A stretch of DNA of 64,000 nt, from the NCBI RefSeq assembly GCF_021531075.1, contig NZ_JADYTJ010000007.1, positions 1 through 64,000 of the forward strand. Direction: 5' to 3'. Numbering within the stretch: the first letter of the stretch is position 1; every line of letters starts with the position of its first letter. The position numbers and the translations under genes were made by a program. The notes under the pieces are model-generated. The model was not told the DNA's origin. It ran no database searches and saw nothing but the letters and a program-made list of their open reading frames with translations. The stretch is from Bacteroides caecigallinarum. GTDB taxonomy: Bacteria > Bacteroidota > Bacteroidia > Bacteroidales > Bacteroidaceae. Shown in pieces: positions 10,320 through 20,406 of the stretch.

Positions 10320-11909
10320 ATGGCAGATAATACTATAAAACCCAGCGAAGTCTCTGAAGTATTGCTCCAGCAGCTTGAGGGTATCGACACATCACTGAAG
10401 TTTGATGAAGTGGGTACCGTGTTGCAGGTGAGTGATGGTGTAGCTCGTATCTATGGCTTGCGTAATGCTGAAGCCAACGAGTTGCTGAAGTTTGAGAATG
10501 GAGTTATGGGTACTGTAATGAATCTGGAAGAGGACAATGTGGGTGCAGTCCTACTCGGTCCTACTGACCAGATTAAGGAGGGAATGATAGTAAAACGTAC
10601 CAAGCATATCGCTTCCATCAATGTAGGTGAGGGTATGTTGGGACGTGTAATCGACCCTCTTGGCGTTCCATTGGATGGACGCGGCGACATTTTAGGTGAG
10701 ACATTCGAAATGCCGCTCGAACGTAAGGCTCCGGGAGTAATATTCCGTCAGCCTGTAACAGAACCGTTGCAGACAGGTTTGAAGGCTATTGATGCCATGA
10801 TTCCTATAGGACGTGGGCAGCGTGAGTTGATTATCGGTGACCGTCAGACTGGTAAAACTGCAATTGCTATTGATACAATTATCAATCAGCGTTCTAATTA
10901 TGAAGCAGGAAATCCGGTTTACTGTATTTATGTAGCAATAGGTCAGAAAGGTTCTACTGTGGCTAGTATAGTTAATGCACTTCGCGAACGTGGTGCAATG
11001 GATTATACAGTAGTAGTAGCCGCTACAGCTTCCGATCCTGCTGCTATGCAGTATTTTGCTCCGTTTGCCGGTGCAGCTATCGGTGAATATTTCCGCGATA
11101 CCGGTCGTCATGCGCTCGTAGTGTACGATGACTTGTCAAAACAGGCTGTTGCATACCGCGAAGTATCACTTATTCTTCGTCGTCCTTCAGGACGTGAAGC
11201 ATATCCGGGTGATATTTTCTATTTGCACTCACGTCTGCTAGAACGTGCTGCGAAGATAATCAGTCAGCAGGAAGTGGCAGAGCAGATGAATGATTTGCCG
11301 GAAAGCCTTAAGGGTAAAGTAAAGGCTGGCGGTTCCTTGACTGCACTCCCTATCATTGAAACCCAGGCTGGTGACGTGTCTGCATATATCCCTACTAATG
11401 TGATTTCAATTACCGACGGTCAGATATTCCTTGAGACAGACCTCTTTAACCAAGGTTTCCGTCCTGCTATCAACGTAGGTATTTCTGTGTCGCGTGTGGG
11501 TGGTAGTGCCCAGATAAAGAGTATGAAGAAAGTGGCTGGTACGCTTAAGATAGATCAGGCGCAGTATCGCGAATTGGAAGCATTCTCCAAGTTTAGTAGT
11601 GATATGGACCCTGTTACAGCTATGGCTATCGACCGCGGACGTAAGAATAACCAGTTGCTCATACAGCCACAGTACTCTCCAATGCCTGTGGGTGAACAGA
11701 TAGCAATTCTTTATTGTGGTACTCACGGATTGATGCGTGAAGTTCCAATTGGAAAGATACGTAATTTCCAGGATACATTCCTTTCTACACTTCGTGTAAA
11801 CCATAAGGAGGATGTTATTGATGTTCTTACAAGCGGACAGATAAATGATTCTGTGACGGCTATTATCGAGAAGGTAGCAGCAGAAACAGCAGTTCAATAT
11901 AAAGAATAA
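10320..11909 (+). CDS. atpA: F1F0 ATP synthase subunit alpha
   Basis: The non-catalytic nucleotide-binding subunit of F1. The P-loop is GDRQTGKT, followed by [33 protein letters not shown] and the signature [17 protein letters not shown]. Length is 529 residues. It follows atpH by 19 bp and precedes atpG by 5 bp. Confidence 0.98.
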   Translation: MADNTIKPSEVSEVLLQQLEGIDTSLKFDEVGTVLQVSDGVARIYGLRNAEANELLKFENGVMGTVMNLEEDNVGAVLLGPTDQIKEGMIVKRTKHIASINVGEGMLGRVIDPLGVPLDGRGDILGETFEMPLERKAPGVIFRQPVTEPLQTGLKAIDAMIPIGRGQRELIIGDRQTGKTAIAIDTIINQRSNYEAGNPVYCIYVAIGQKGSTVASIVNALRERGAMDYTVVVAATASDPAAMQYFAPFAGAAIGEYFRDTGRHALVVYDDLSKQAVAYREVSLILRRPSGREAYPGDIFYLHSRLLERAAKIISQQEVAEQMNDLPESLKGKVKAGGSLTALPIIETQAGDVSAYIPTNVISITDGQIFLETDLFNQGFRPAINVGISVSRVGGSAQIKSMKKVAGTLKIDQAQYRELEAFSKFSSDMDPVTAMAIDRGRKNNQLLIQPQYSPMPVGEQIAILYCGTHGLMREVPIGKIRNFQDTFLSTLRVNHKEDVIDVLTSGQINDSVTAIIEKVAAETAVQYKE

Positions 11910-11914
11910 GTATT

Positions 11915-12799
11915 ATGGCATCGCTGAAAGAAGTAAAAAGTAGAATAAACTCTATAAACGGTACGCTGAAGATAACTTCGGCCATGAAGATGGTGGCGTC
12001 GGCAAAGTTGCATAAGGCTCAGGAGGCTATAGAGAATATGCTTCCATACGAGCAAAAGTTGCATGGAATTTTAAGAAACTTCCTGGCTTCCGGCGTTTCT
12101 GTTCAGACCCCTTTTTCTATAAATAGGCAGGTAAAGAAGGTGGCTATAGTGGCTTTTGCTTCGAACAGCAGTCTTTGTGGCGGATATAATGCAAATGTCA
12201 TACGACATCTTACCGCTTTGATAGATGATTATTCGGCCAAGGTAGGTAAGGATAATATACTTATTTATCCAGTGGGCAAAAAAATATCTGAAGCCGTAAA
12301 GAAGATGGGAATGGAGGTTGCAGGCGATTACCAGCACATGAGTGGAAAACCGAACTATCAGGATGCTTCTGATTTGGCATCGGATTTGATGGCCAAGTTT
12401 CTGAAGGGTGAGATACAGAAAGTTGATTTATTGTATAATCACTTCAAATCAACATCTTCGCAGATTCTTACTCATGAAACTTATCTGCCAGTTGACGTGA
12501 ATAGTCAGGTAACAGGAGATGATAACGCTGAATTGAAGGAACATGCGTCCGATTATATTATTGAGCCTTCGCCTGAAGTGATAATGAGTTCGCTTGTTCC
12601 TAAAGTCCTCAGAATGAAAATCTATACGGTATTGCTTGACGCAGCAGCTTCTGAACATGCTGCCCGCACAATGGCTATGCAGATAGCAACTGATAATGCT
12701 AACGACCTTATTCAGGAATTGACTTTGGTATACAATAAGAGCCGTCAGCAGGCAATTACCAATGAACTTCTTGATATTGTGGGCGGTACAATGGCTTAA
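11915..12799 (+). CDS. atpG: F1F0 ATP synthase subunit gamma
   Basis: The rotor shaft of F1. The N-terminal helix (EVKSRINSINGTLKITSAMK MVAS) and the C-terminal helix (NKSRQQAITNELLDIVGG) form the antiparallel coiled coil that enters the alpha/beta hexamer. It is the last gene of the operon and is followed by a terminator. Confidence 0.96.
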   Translation: MASLKEVKSRINSINGTLKITSAMKMVASAKLHKAQEAIENMLPYEQKLHGILRNFLASGVSVQTPFSINRQVKKVAIVAFASNSSLCGGYNANVIRHLTALIDDYSAKVGKDNILIYPVGKKISEAVKKMGMEVAGDYQHMSGKPNYQDASDLASDLMAKFLKGEIQKVDLLYNHFKSTSSQILTHETYLPVDVNSQVTGDDNAELKEHASDYIIEPSPEVIMSSLVPKVLRMKIYTVLLDAAASEHAARTMAMQIATDNANDLIQELTLVYNKSRQQAITNELLDIVGGTMA

Positions 12800-12820
12800 G
12801 TATAATTGGTATTTTTTATA

Positions 12821-12870
12821 AAGGCATTATGATGTTTTTTTAATGAACTTACATCATAATGCCTTTCTTG
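12821..12870 (+). terminator. Rho-independent terminator of the atp operon
   Basis: A 14-bp perfect stem (AAGGCATTATGATG with CATCATAATGCCTT) with a 17-nt loop, followed by a T-rich stretch, starts about 20 bp after atpG. Confidence 0.85.
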
Positions 12871-12984
12871 TATCCCTATCATGTTTAGGGAAATTCCCCA
12901 TAAAATATAGGAATTTACTTTATAAAGAGTGAATATATGTCATTATTTTTGTACCGAGGAAGAAAAGAATAACAGGAGGGAACC

Positions 12985-13419
12985 ATGAGAAATTTATGTA
13001 AGGTTATTGCATTTGGGATAATAATATCTTTATTCCCAATTTTATTCTCATCATGCGAATATGTTGGTATAGGTATTGAATTGGGGAACGGAACTAATAA
13101 TTATCGTGAGTCCACATATTATTTATGCAGTAGGACATGGGTTGAGGAATGGACTGACAACAAAGGTGATTTCCATCGTCAGGAAATACGATTCTATGAT
13201 AATAATGTAGGGGAGGATTATGTATTAACAGTAGACAGACATGGTTTCCGTAAAGAATCTTCTTATACATTTGTTTGGGATTGGTATGATGCAAACTATA
13301 CCAGTTTGCGTTTAAAGTATGGTACGAATGATTATTCTTATATGAATAATATTTTTATGGGAAATAACCGTCTTGAATGTCTCCTTGATGGTTATTCTGC
13401 ATGTTTTTATGGATATTAA
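12985..13419 (+). CDS. Small hypothetical lipoprotein
   Basis: 144 residues with a type II signal peptide (lipobox LFSSC, Cys at about residue 24). The mature part is rich in Tyr, Trp, Asp and Asn and probably forms a small beta-barrel (RTWVEEWTDNKGDFHRQEIR); I do not recognise the family. A -7 box TATTTTTG lies about 40 bp upstream, with a GGAGGGAACC ribosome site. It is monocistronic, between two terminators. Confidence 0.75.
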   Translation: MRNLCKVIAFGIIISLFPILFSSCEYVGIGIELGNGTNNYRESTYYLCSRTWVEEWTDNKGDFHRQEIRFYDNNVGEDYVLTVDRHGFRKESSYTFVWDWYDANYTSLRLKYGTNDYSYMNNIFMGNNRLECLLDGYSACFYGY

Positions 13420-13524
13420 TAAATTTATCGAACAATAAAGTATATATTTTTGTTATATAGATGTAAGAAAAATGGGAGATATCAATAATATTTAAGATAA
13501 TTAATTTTTTAGTTTATTCGTGTA

Positions 13525-13568
13525 ACTGTACCTCGTTGTTTTTATGATAATGCAGGTACAGTTTTTAT
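13525..13568 (+). terminator. Rho-independent terminator
   Basis: ACTGTACCT and AGGTACAGT pair over 9 bp with a 20-nt loop and are followed by TTTTATTATT, about 105 bp after the small lipoprotein gene. Confidence 0.7.
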
Positions 13569-13580
13569 TATTATTCAAAT

Positions 13581-13867
13581 ATGAAATGTTTAGTAAGTTT
13601 CATTAAACATTTGGGCATTATTACTATGCGTAATGATGCCAAGCTACTGGAAGAAGTAGTAGTAACAGCTATTGGTATCCAGCGTCAGTCAGAAACTCTT
13701 ACTTATTCAGCACAAACCGTTGGCGGAAAAGATGTAAACGACATTAAGAATGTCAATATGATTAACTCTTTGCAAGATAAGAGTGCCGGACTTCAGATTA
13801 CTCCAAACTCTACAGGTGCCGGAGGTTCATCCAAAATCCAATTTAGAGGACGTAAATCTATTAACGG
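13581..13867 (+). pseudogene. SusC/RagA outer-membrane protein fragment (plug domain)
   Basis: About 85 residues match the TonB-dependent plug of SusC-like porins: DAKLLEEVVVTAIGIQRQ, then GLQITPNSTGAGGSSKIQFR and GRKSINGSN. The signal peptide, the carboxypeptidase-like domain and the whole barrel are missing. The frame breaks at about 13867, where the sequence turns into a group II intron maturase read in another frame. This is debris of a deleted susC gene. Confidence 0.8.
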
Positions 13868-14340
13868 AAGTAATGAAGTATCTCGGTTATTCCTTTTATG
13901 TAACGAAAGGCAAATGTCGCCTTACAGTACACCCGAAATCCAAAGCTAAGATGAGATCTAGACTCAAAGAGCTGACGAATCGTAGCAATGGTTGGGGATA
14001 CGTCAAGAGGAAACAGAAGCTGAAAGATTACATACGTGGGTGGATTGGATACTATTACATAGCCGATATGAAACGCTTTCTTCTTGATACGGATGAGTGG
14101 TTAAGATGTAGAATACGCATGTGTATATGGAAATCTTGGAAGAACCCCAAGACCAAGGTGGCAAACCTCATTAAATGCGGTATAGAAAAATACAAGGCAT
14201 GTGAATGGGGTAACACTCGTAAAGGTTATTGGCGTATCGCTGACAGTCCTATATTGAAAGTGGCGATAAATAACGATAGCTTGAGAAAAGCAGGGTATTA
14301 TACCTTAATGGGTTCGTATCTCGAATGGTACCCAAAATAG
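13868..14340 (+). pseudogene. Group II intron reverse transcriptase/maturase, C-terminal fragment
   Basis: Starting at MKYLGYSFY the frame encodes the end of the RT domain and the maturase domain of a group II intron-encoded protein, including LTVHPKSKAKMRSRLKELTN, the maturase core KLKDYIRGWIGYYYIADMKR and a C-terminal region ending GSYLEWYPK. The catalytic RT motifs (with YADD) are gone, so it is inactive. No start codon of its own is convincing. Confidence 0.85.
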
Positions 14341-14442
14341 GAACCGCCGTATGCCGGAAGGCACGTACGGTGGTGTGAGAGGTCGGTGAACATGAAAATA
14401 GGAGATAAACACCTATGGTTAATGTTTACCTCCTACTCGATT
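14341..14442 (+). ncRNA. 3' end of a group II intron (domains V and VI)
   Basis: 14341-14376 folds as domain V: ACCGCCGTA pairs with TACGGTGGT, then a 2-nt CG bulge, then TGCC/GGCA capped by a GGAA tetraloop. The following hairpin (TAGGAG...CTCCTA, about 14399-14435) fits domain VI. With domains I-IV missing, the intron cannot splice. Confidence 0.8.
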
Positions 14443-14723
14443 AATTAGCTTTATTTAATCTGTCAAGATGATATAACTAGCTTTTTTAGTGTATAATATT
14501 ATGCTCAATAAATTCTGAATTTGATATTTTAAAAACTGTACACTTATCTTGATGATAGCCTATGGCTTTTATATGTATTTGTACTTGTTTCGTTGCTATA
14601 AATCATGTACATCATAAATATGTATGCGGACAAGTGTACGAACTGCCCAAGCGCAAGACAGGCTGTAACTACCGCAAAAGCAGTGAGTTACAGCCTGTTA
14701 TTAGGATTCAATTATTTTGGGGA
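14443..14723. other. Intergenic stretch with ppdK terminator hairpin
   Basis: Apart from one hairpin at 14659-14700 (CAGGCTGTAACT with AGTTACAGCCTG, 12 bp), suited to ending ppdK transcription on the minus strand, I see no gene or conserved motif between the intron scar and ppdK. Confidence 0.6.
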
Positions 14724-17444
14724 TTATTCCTCTATTGCAGCCTGCGCCGCAGCCAATCTTGCTATAGGCACACGGAATGGAGAGCAAGATACATAGTTCA
14801 ATCCAACCTTGTGGCAGAATTTTACTGATGAAGGTTCACCACCGTGTTCGCCACAGATACCGCATTTCAAATCAGGACGTACCGAGCGACCTTTTTCAAC
14901 TGCCATTTCTACCAACTGACCTACACCGTTCTGGTCAAGTACCTGGAATGGGTCTACTTTAAGAATCTTCTTTTCAAGATATACAGGCAGGAACGAAGCG
15001 ATATCATCGCGGGAGTAACCGAATGTCATCTGTGTAAGGTCATTTGTACCGAATGAGAAATATTCAGCCTTAGACGCAATCTTGTCAGCTGTCAGGGCAG
15101 CACGAGGAATTTCAATCATTGTACCAACCTTGAATGGAATTTCAACTCCTTCTTTTTCAAACAGTTCGGCTGCAGCCTTGCGGATAACCTTTTCCTGAGC
15201 TTCAAATTCGTAAAGAATACCAGTCAGCGGAACCATGATTTCAGGATGAGGATCGTAGCCTTCTTTCTTCAGTTCAATTGCTGCACCAAGAATGGCCTGA
15301 GTCTGCATTTCTGTGATTTCCGGATATGTGTTACCCAAGCGGCAACCACGGTGTCCCAACATAGGGTTATGTTCGCAAAGACTGTCTACTCTCTGGCGGA
15401 TATATTCCACTGTCACACCCATAGCCTGAGCCATTTCTTCCTGTCCTTTCAAATCGTGTGGCACGAATTCATGCAAAGGTGGATCAAGCAGGCGGACATT
15501 TACAGGGCATCCGTCCATAGCCTTGAATATTCCCTTGAAGTCGGCTTTCTGGTATGGAAGGAGTTTTGCAAGTGCTTTTTTGCGACCTTCTACATCGTTT
15601 GCAAGAATCATTTCACGCATTGCGATAATCTTCTGATTGTCGAAGAACATATGCTCTGTACGGCAAAGTCCGATACCTACTGCACCGAAACTGCGAGCCA
15701 CTTCCGCGTCATGAGGAGTATCTGCATTTGTACGTACTTTAAGTTTGGTGTATTTTTCGCACAAATCCATAAGTTTTGCAAAGTCGCCTGAAACTTCGGC
15801 AGCTTTTGTAGGAACTTCTCCCAAATATACATCGCCTGTGCTACCGTTTAATGAGATATAGTCGCCTTCTTTTATTATAGTACCGTCTATTTCTATTGTG
15901 CGTGCCTTGTAGTCCACATTGATGGCTCCTGCACCTGATACACAGCATTTACCCATACCTCGTGCCACCACAGCAGCGTGTGAAGTCATACCTCCGCGTG
16001 CAGTAAGGATACCTTCGGCAGCAGTCATACCTGCAAGGTCTTCAGGTGATGTTTCTATACGTACAAGAACCACTCTGTGTCCATCTGCTCTCCACTGTGC
16101 AGCGTCGTCGGCAAAGAACACCACCTGTCCGCAAGCAGCTCCTGGAGACGCAGGAAGTCCGCGGGTAAGTGTTTTTGCCGTACGTAGTGCTTCCTTGTCG
16201 AATACAGGGTGTAGTAATTCGTCAAGCTTGTTAGGCTCACATCTCTTTATAGCAGTCTTTTCATCAATTATGCCCTGTTCAAGCATTTCCATTGCTATGC
16301 GTACCATAGCAGCACCTGTACGTTTTCCGTTACGTGTCTGTAAGAACCAAAGTTTGCCTTCCTGAACAGTGAATTCCATATCCTGCATGTCGTGATAGTG
16401 GTTTTCAAGTTTTGTCTGGATGGCATCAAGTTCTTTATATATTTCAGGCATAGCCTCTTCCATAGACGGATATTTTGAAACTCGTTCTTCTTCTGAAATA
16501 CCCTGAAGAGCAGCCCAGCGCTGTGAACCTATTTTTGTGATTTGCTGTGGAGTGCGGATACCTGCCACTACGTCTTCTCCCTGTGCATTGATCAGATATT
16601 CACCGTTGAAGAGGTCTTCGCCTGTAGCGGCATCGCGAGAGAATGCAACACCTGTTGCTGAAGTGTCGCCCATATTACCGAACACCATTGCCTGAACGTT
16701 TACTGCAGTACCCCATTCTGCTGGTATTCCTTCCATTTTACGATAGAGGATGGCGCGTTCGTTCATCCATGAATCGAATACAGCACAGATAGCTCCCCAA
16801 AGCTGTTCGTATGCGCATGATGGGAAATCCTTACCTGTCTGAGCTTTTACCGCTGCCTTGAATCTTACAACCAGTTCCTTCAGGTCTTCTACTTCCAGTT
16901 CGTTGTCCAGACGTACACCTTTAGCTTTCTTTACATCTTCTATAATGGCTTCAAACGGATCAATATCTTCCTTGTTTGTTGGTTTCATACCTAGAACTAC
17001 ATCTCCATACATCTGTACGAAACGACGGTATGAATCCCATGCAAAACGTTCGTTTCCTGTTTTGCGTGCCAATCCGGCTACGACTTCATCATTAAGACCT
17101 AGATTAAGAATTGTATCCATCATACCAGGCATTGAAGCACGGGCACCTGAACGTACTGAGACGAGAAGTGGGTTTTCCACATCGCCGAATTTTGATTTCA
17201 TCAGTTCTTCCACGCCTTTGATGGCTTTTTCCACATCTTCTTTTAGTAGGGCTACTACCTTGTCTTTACCCTCAGCATAATATTCATTACAAACGTCTGT
17301 TGTTATTGTGAAACCAGGAGGTACCGGAACTCCAATAAGATTCATTTCTGCCAGGTTCGCACCTTTTCCTCCCAGTAAGTTTCTCATGTCTGCTTTTCCT
17401 TCGGCCTTACCGTTTCCGAAAGTATAGACTCTTTTTGTTTCCAT
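14724..17444 (-). CDS. ppdK: Pyruvate, phosphate dikinase
   Basis: It interconverts pyruvate + ATP + Pi with phosphoenolpyruvate + AMP + PPi in the cytoplasm. The N-terminal ATP-grasp domain carries GGKGANLAEMN; the phosphohistidine swivel domain has GGMTSHAAVVARGMG (His is the phosphocarrier, the Thr two residues before it a known regulatory site in plants); the C-terminal PEP/pyruvate TIM barrel has GIGLCRTEHMFF and the catalytic Cys in LKCGICGEHGGEPSS. The 906-residue length is standard and the protein appears intact. Confidence 0.97.
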   Translation of the reverse strand: METKRVYTFGNGKAEGKADMRNLLGGKGANLAEMNLIGVPVPPGFTITTDVCNEYYAEGKDKVVALLKEDVEKAIKGVEELMKSKFGDVENPLLVSVRSGARASMPGMMDTILNLGLNDEVVAGLARKTGNERFAWDSYRRFVQMYGDVVLGMKPTNKEDIDPFEAIIEDVKKAKGVRLDNELEVEDLKELVVRFKAAVKAQTGKDFPSCAYEQLWGAICAVFDSWMNERAILYRKMEGIPAEWGTAVNVQAMVFGNMGDTSATGVAFSRDAATGEDLFNGEYLINAQGEDVVAGIRTPQQITKIGSQRWAALQGISEEERVSKYPSMEEAMPEIYKELDAIQTKLENHYHDMQDMEFTVQEGKLWFLQTRNGKRTGAAMVRIAMEMLEQGIIDEKTAIKRCEPNKLDELLHPVFDKEALRTAKTLTRGLPASPGAACGQVVFFADDAAQWRADGHRVVLVRIETSPEDLAGMTAAEGILTARGGMTSHAAVVARGMGKCCVSGAGAINVDYKARTIEIDGTIIKEGDYISLNGSTGDVYLGEVPTKAAEVSGDFAKLMDLCEKYTKLKVRTNADTPHDAEVARSFGAVGIGLCRTEHMFFDNQKIIAMREMILANDVEGRKKALAKLLPYQKADFKGIFKAMDGCPVNVRLLDPPLHEFVPHDLKGQEEMAQAMGVTVEYIRQRVDSLCEHNPMLGHRGCRLGNTYPEITEMQTQAILGAAIELKKEGYDPHPEIMVPLTGILYEFEAQEKVIRKAAAELFEKEGVEIPFKVGTMIEIPRAALTADKIASKAEYFSFGTNDLTQMTFGYSRDDIASFLPVYLEKKILKVDPFQVLDQNGVGQLVEMAVEKGRSVRPDLKCGICGEHGGEPSSVKFCHKVGLNYVSCSPFRVPIARLAAAQAAIEE

Positions 17445-17712
17445 TTTTAATGAAAGGTTTTTAAAGTTATTAGGGAGTTTAAGTATGAGAGTCTATCAGG
17501 GGAGGCAGACCGGAAAGAATGTAAAATACTGTCGGTGGGGCTTTAACGAGGAAAAAACTATATATGATTTGTGTATAAACAAACATATATATTATATTCT
17601 ACAACATGTTTTTGCAATGTCTATATAGCAAAATCAACTATTTTTAAAATCATGGTGTTTTGTCAGAAAAAATGACTAAATTTGCCCCAAATTGGTTTTA
17701 TTGAAAAATAAC
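17445..17712. other. Divergent intergenic region between ppdK and rlmD
   Basis: AT-rich, no ORF. TAAATTTG at 17677-17684 is a -7 box for rlmD. A -7-like TATGTTTG is seen on the minus strand near 17580-17590 for ppdK, without a clear TTTG partner. Confidence 0.45.
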
Positions 17713-19137
17713 GTGGCAAGAAAGAAAAAAGAACTACCTTTACTGGAAAAGGTAACTATAACAGATGTAGCCGCTGAAGGCAAGGCCTTGGCTAAAGTGA
17801 ACGATTTAGTAGTGTTTGTCCCGTATGTAGTGCCGGGAGATGTGGTTGATCTGCAGGTGAAACGTAAAAAGAACCATTATGCAGAGGCAGTGGCTGTAAA
17901 GTTTCACGAAAAATCTCCTATGAGGGCAGAGCCGTTCTGTCAGCATTACGGAGTATGTGGAGGATGCAAATGGCAGTGCCTTTCGTACGAAGACCAGATA
18001 CGCTACAAGCAGAAACAGGTATTTGACAATCTTACACGTATCGGAAAGATTGAACTTCCGGAGTTTATGCCTATTCTTGGTTCCGAGAAAACCAAATTCT
18101 ATAGAAACAAGCTCGAATTTACATTTTCAAACAAACGTTGGCTCACTGAAGACGAAGTGAAGCAGGATGTGAAATATGACCAGATGAACGCAGTGGGTTT
18201 CCATATTCCGGGAGCCTTCGACAAGGTTCTGGCCATCGAAAAATGCTGGCTACAGGACGATATATCAAATAGGATAAGAAATGCCATCCGCGATTATGCA
18301 TACGAGCATAATTATTCTTTCTTTGATTTGCGTTCGCAGGAAGGATTGCTCAGAAACATGATGGTACGTACTTCTTCTACCGGCGAGCTTATGGTGTTGT
18401 TGCAATGTAAGGTTGTGACAGATGATGACCGTGCAAAGATGATGCAGATTCTTCAGTACGTGGCAGACTCGTTCCCGGAAATTACGTCGCTTATGTATGT
18501 AGTAAACAATAAATGTAATGATACTATAGGCGACCTTGACGTAGAGGTGTTCAAGGGGAATGACCACATATTCGAAGAAATGGAAGGATTAAGATTCAAA
18601 GTTGGTCCGAAATCATTCTACCAGACAAATTCTGAACAGGCGTATAATCTGTATAAAGTGGCAAGGGAGTTTGCCGGACTGACAGGTAACGAACTGGTAT
18701 ACGACCTTTACACCGGAACAGGTACCATTGCAAACTTTGTGTCGCGCAAGGCAAAAAAGGTGATTGGAATAGAATATGTGCCTGAAGCTATTGAGGATGC
18801 AAAAGTAAACTCTGCAATAAACGGTATAGACAATACGCTGTTCTATGCCGGCGACATGAAGGACATTCTGACACAGGATTTCATCAACGAACATGGACGT
18901 CCTGACGTGATTATCACAGACCCTCCACGTGCCGGAATGCATAACGATGTAATAGATGTTATAATGTTTGCGGCACCTGAAAGAATAGTCTATGTAAGCT
19001 GTAATCCTGCCACTCAGGCACGCGACCTGCAATTGCTTGATCCTATGTATAAGGTAATGGCGGTTCAGCCAGTTGATATGTTCCCACACACGCATCATGT
19101 GGAAAATGTTGTTCTTCTTGAAAAGAGAGAAGCATAA
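17713..19137 (+). CDS. rlmD: 23S rRNA (uracil-5-)-methyltransferase RlmD/RumA family
   Basis: A SAM-dependent enzyme that makes 5-methyluridine in 23S rRNA. An N-terminal TRAM domain (VTITDVAAEGKALAKVNDLV) is followed by a [4Fe-4S] cluster motif (FCQHYGVCGGCKW plus an upstream Cys), then a Rossmann methyltransferase with VYDLYTGTGTIANFVS, DPPRAGMH and the catalytic Cys in VYVSCNPATQARDL. GTG 17713 (VARKKKELPLLEK) is the likely start; an upstream TTG at 17692 is less likely. Confidence 0.92.
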   Translation: MARKKKELPLLEKVTITDVAAEGKALAKVNDLVVFVPYVVPGDVVDLQVKRKKNHYAEAVAVKFHEKSPMRAEPFCQHYGVCGGCKWQCLSYEDQIRYKQKQVFDNLTRIGKIELPEFMPILGSEKTKFYRNKLEFTFSNKRWLTEDEVKQDVKYDQMNAVGFHIPGAFDKVLAIEKCWLQDDISNRIRNAIRDYAYEHNYSFFDLRSQEGLLRNMMVRTSSTGELMVLLQCKVVTDDDRAKMMQILQYVADSFPEITSLMYVVNNKCNDTIGDLDVEVFKGNDHIFEEMEGLRFKVGPKSFYQTNSEQAYNLYKVAREFAGLTGNELVYDLYTGTGTIANFVSRKAKKVIGIEYVPEAIEDAKVNSAINGIDNTLFYAGDMKDILTQDFINEHGRPDVIITDPPRAGMHNDVIDVIMFAAPERIVYVSCNPATQARDLQLLDPMYKVMAVQPVDMFPHTHHVENVVLLEKREA

Positions 19138-19173
19138 GACAAACTAAAATCCGAAAAGAAAGTGGAAGAAAGA

Positions 19174-20085
19174 ATGAACAGACCGGGAAGACGACCGGTG
19201 GCAAGAGCTGCAAATAAATGTACTGTATATAATGTGTCCGAACCAGCAGAACTGATGGAATTTCTGATGAAGAAAATGTCAGGAATAAGTCGTACTCGAG
19301 TTAAGGCTTTGCTTACAAATCGTGTAGTAATGGTGGACAATAACATCCAGACACAGTATAATTTTCCTCTGAAGCCTGGAATGAAAGTTCAGATCAGTAA
19401 GGAGAAGAACAAACATGAGTTCCATAATCCGTTACTAAACATATTATATGAAGATGCATATATTATAGTAGTGGAAAAAAAGGAGGGACTCCTGTCAGTG
19501 GCGACAGACCGTCAGAAAGAACGTACGGCACAGCATATCCTGAATGAATACGTAAAGCGCCAGCATCCTAGAAACCGTGTGTTTGTGGTACATCGTCTTG
19601 ACCGTGAAACATCAGGTGTGATGATGTATGCCAAGGATGAGAAAACTCAGCATACTTTGCGTGACAACTGGCATGAAATAGTTTTCGACCGCAGATATGT
19701 ATCCATAGTTATGGGTGATATGGAGAAAGATCAGGGAACTGTAGAGTCTTGGTTGACTGACCGTAAACTTTACGTAAGTTCGAGTGACTATGACGACGGT
19801 GGAAAATTTTCAGTTACACATTACAAGACTATAAAGCGTGCCAACGGTTATTCGCTTGTTGAACTCAATCTTGAAACCGGGCGTAAGAATCAGATACGCG
19901 TGCATATGCAGAAATTAGGTCATCCCGTAGTAGGGGATGCAAGATACGGTTGTGAGGTTGATCCTTTGGGAAGACTTGCACTGCATGCGTTCAAGCTTTG
20001 TTTTTATCATCCTGTCACAGGTGAGGTTATGCAGTTTGAAACTCCTTATCCGGGACCTTTCAAGGCTTTGATGCTTAAAAAATAA
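19174..20085 (+). CDS. RluA-family pseudouridine synthase
   Basis: An S4-like RNA-binding start (LMEFLMKKMSGISRTRVKAL) precedes the RluA catalytic domain, with the active-site Asp in VVHRLDRETSGVMMYAKD and the conserved ETGRKNQIRVHMQKLGHPVVGD. It isomerises uridines in rRNA or tRNA; the target is not deducible. ATG 19174 is preferred to GTG 19162. It lies 36 bp after rlmD, probably in one RNA-modification operon. Confidence 0.92.
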   Translation: MNRPGRRPVARAANKCTVYNVSEPAELMEFLMKKMSGISRTRVKALLTNRVVMVDNNIQTQYNFPLKPGMKVQISKEKNKHEFHNPLLNILYEDAYIIVVEKKEGLLSVATDRQKERTAQHILNEYVKRQHPRNRVFVVHRLDRETSGVMMYAKDEKTQHTLRDNWHEIVFDRRYVSIVMGDMEKDQGTVESWLTDRKLYVSSSDYDDGGKFSVTHYKTIKRANGYSLVELNLETGRKNQIRVHMQKLGHPVVGDARYGCEVDPLGRLALHAFKLCFYHPVTGEVMQFETPYPGPFKALMLKK

Positions 20086-20090
20086 ATAGA

Positions 20091-20143
20091 AAATCACTAT
20101 TCCATGTTTATGAATTCTTTTAAAACGGAATAGTGATTTTTTT
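20091..20143 (+). terminator. Rho-independent terminator after the pseudouridine synthase gene
   Basis: A 13-bp perfect stem, AAATCACTATTCC with GGAATAGTGATTT, followed by a run of T, starting 6 bp after the stop codon. Confidence 0.9.
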
Positions 20144-20211
20144 GTATTTAATCCATCAATGGTAGTTGCACTTAAAATCGGTAAATATTGATAGGGAACA
20201 ATTAAAATACA

Positions 20212-20282
20212 ATGAAAAAAAACGACAGGACATTTTGGGTAAAACGACAAAGCGTTTTAAATAAAACGTCAAGACGTTTTTT
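20212..20282. repeat. AAAACGAC/GTCGTTTT-type repeat cluster
   Basis: Alternating units ACGACAGGACATTTTGGG, AAAACGACAAAGCGTTTT and AAAACGTCAAGACGTTTT, the last two palindromic. The same family as at 1117-1200 and 40541-40604. No gene in 20144-20341. Confidence 0.6.
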
Positions 20283-20341
20283 GACGGACAATATATCTAT
20301 AATTGTATGGACTGGTATTTACATTGAATATATACAAAAAA

Positions 20342-20406
20342 TAAAAACTGCAACTCATTGAGTTACAGCTTTTTACTTCTGCACGGGAAGAGAGGCTCGA
20401 ACTCTA
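20342..20406 (-). other. tRNA 3'-end remnant with terminator: probable prophage attachment site (attL)
   Basis: Read on the minus strand, 20406-20381 gives TAGAG-TTCGAGC-CTCTC (T-arm, 4 of 5 pairs) and then TTCCCGTGC (acceptor 3' strand). It is followed by a 9-bp hairpin (CTGTAACTC/GAGTTGCAG) and TTTTTATTTTTT at 20378-20336, a tRNA terminator. The rest of the tRNA is absent; sequence right of 20406 is prophage-like. An intact tRNA at the right end would confirm this. Confidence 0.5.

Noticed and set aside
13868-14340. Diversity-generating retroelement
   Set aside because: The RT fragment is a group II intron maturase end without the catalytic motif, and no template/variable repeat pair is seen.
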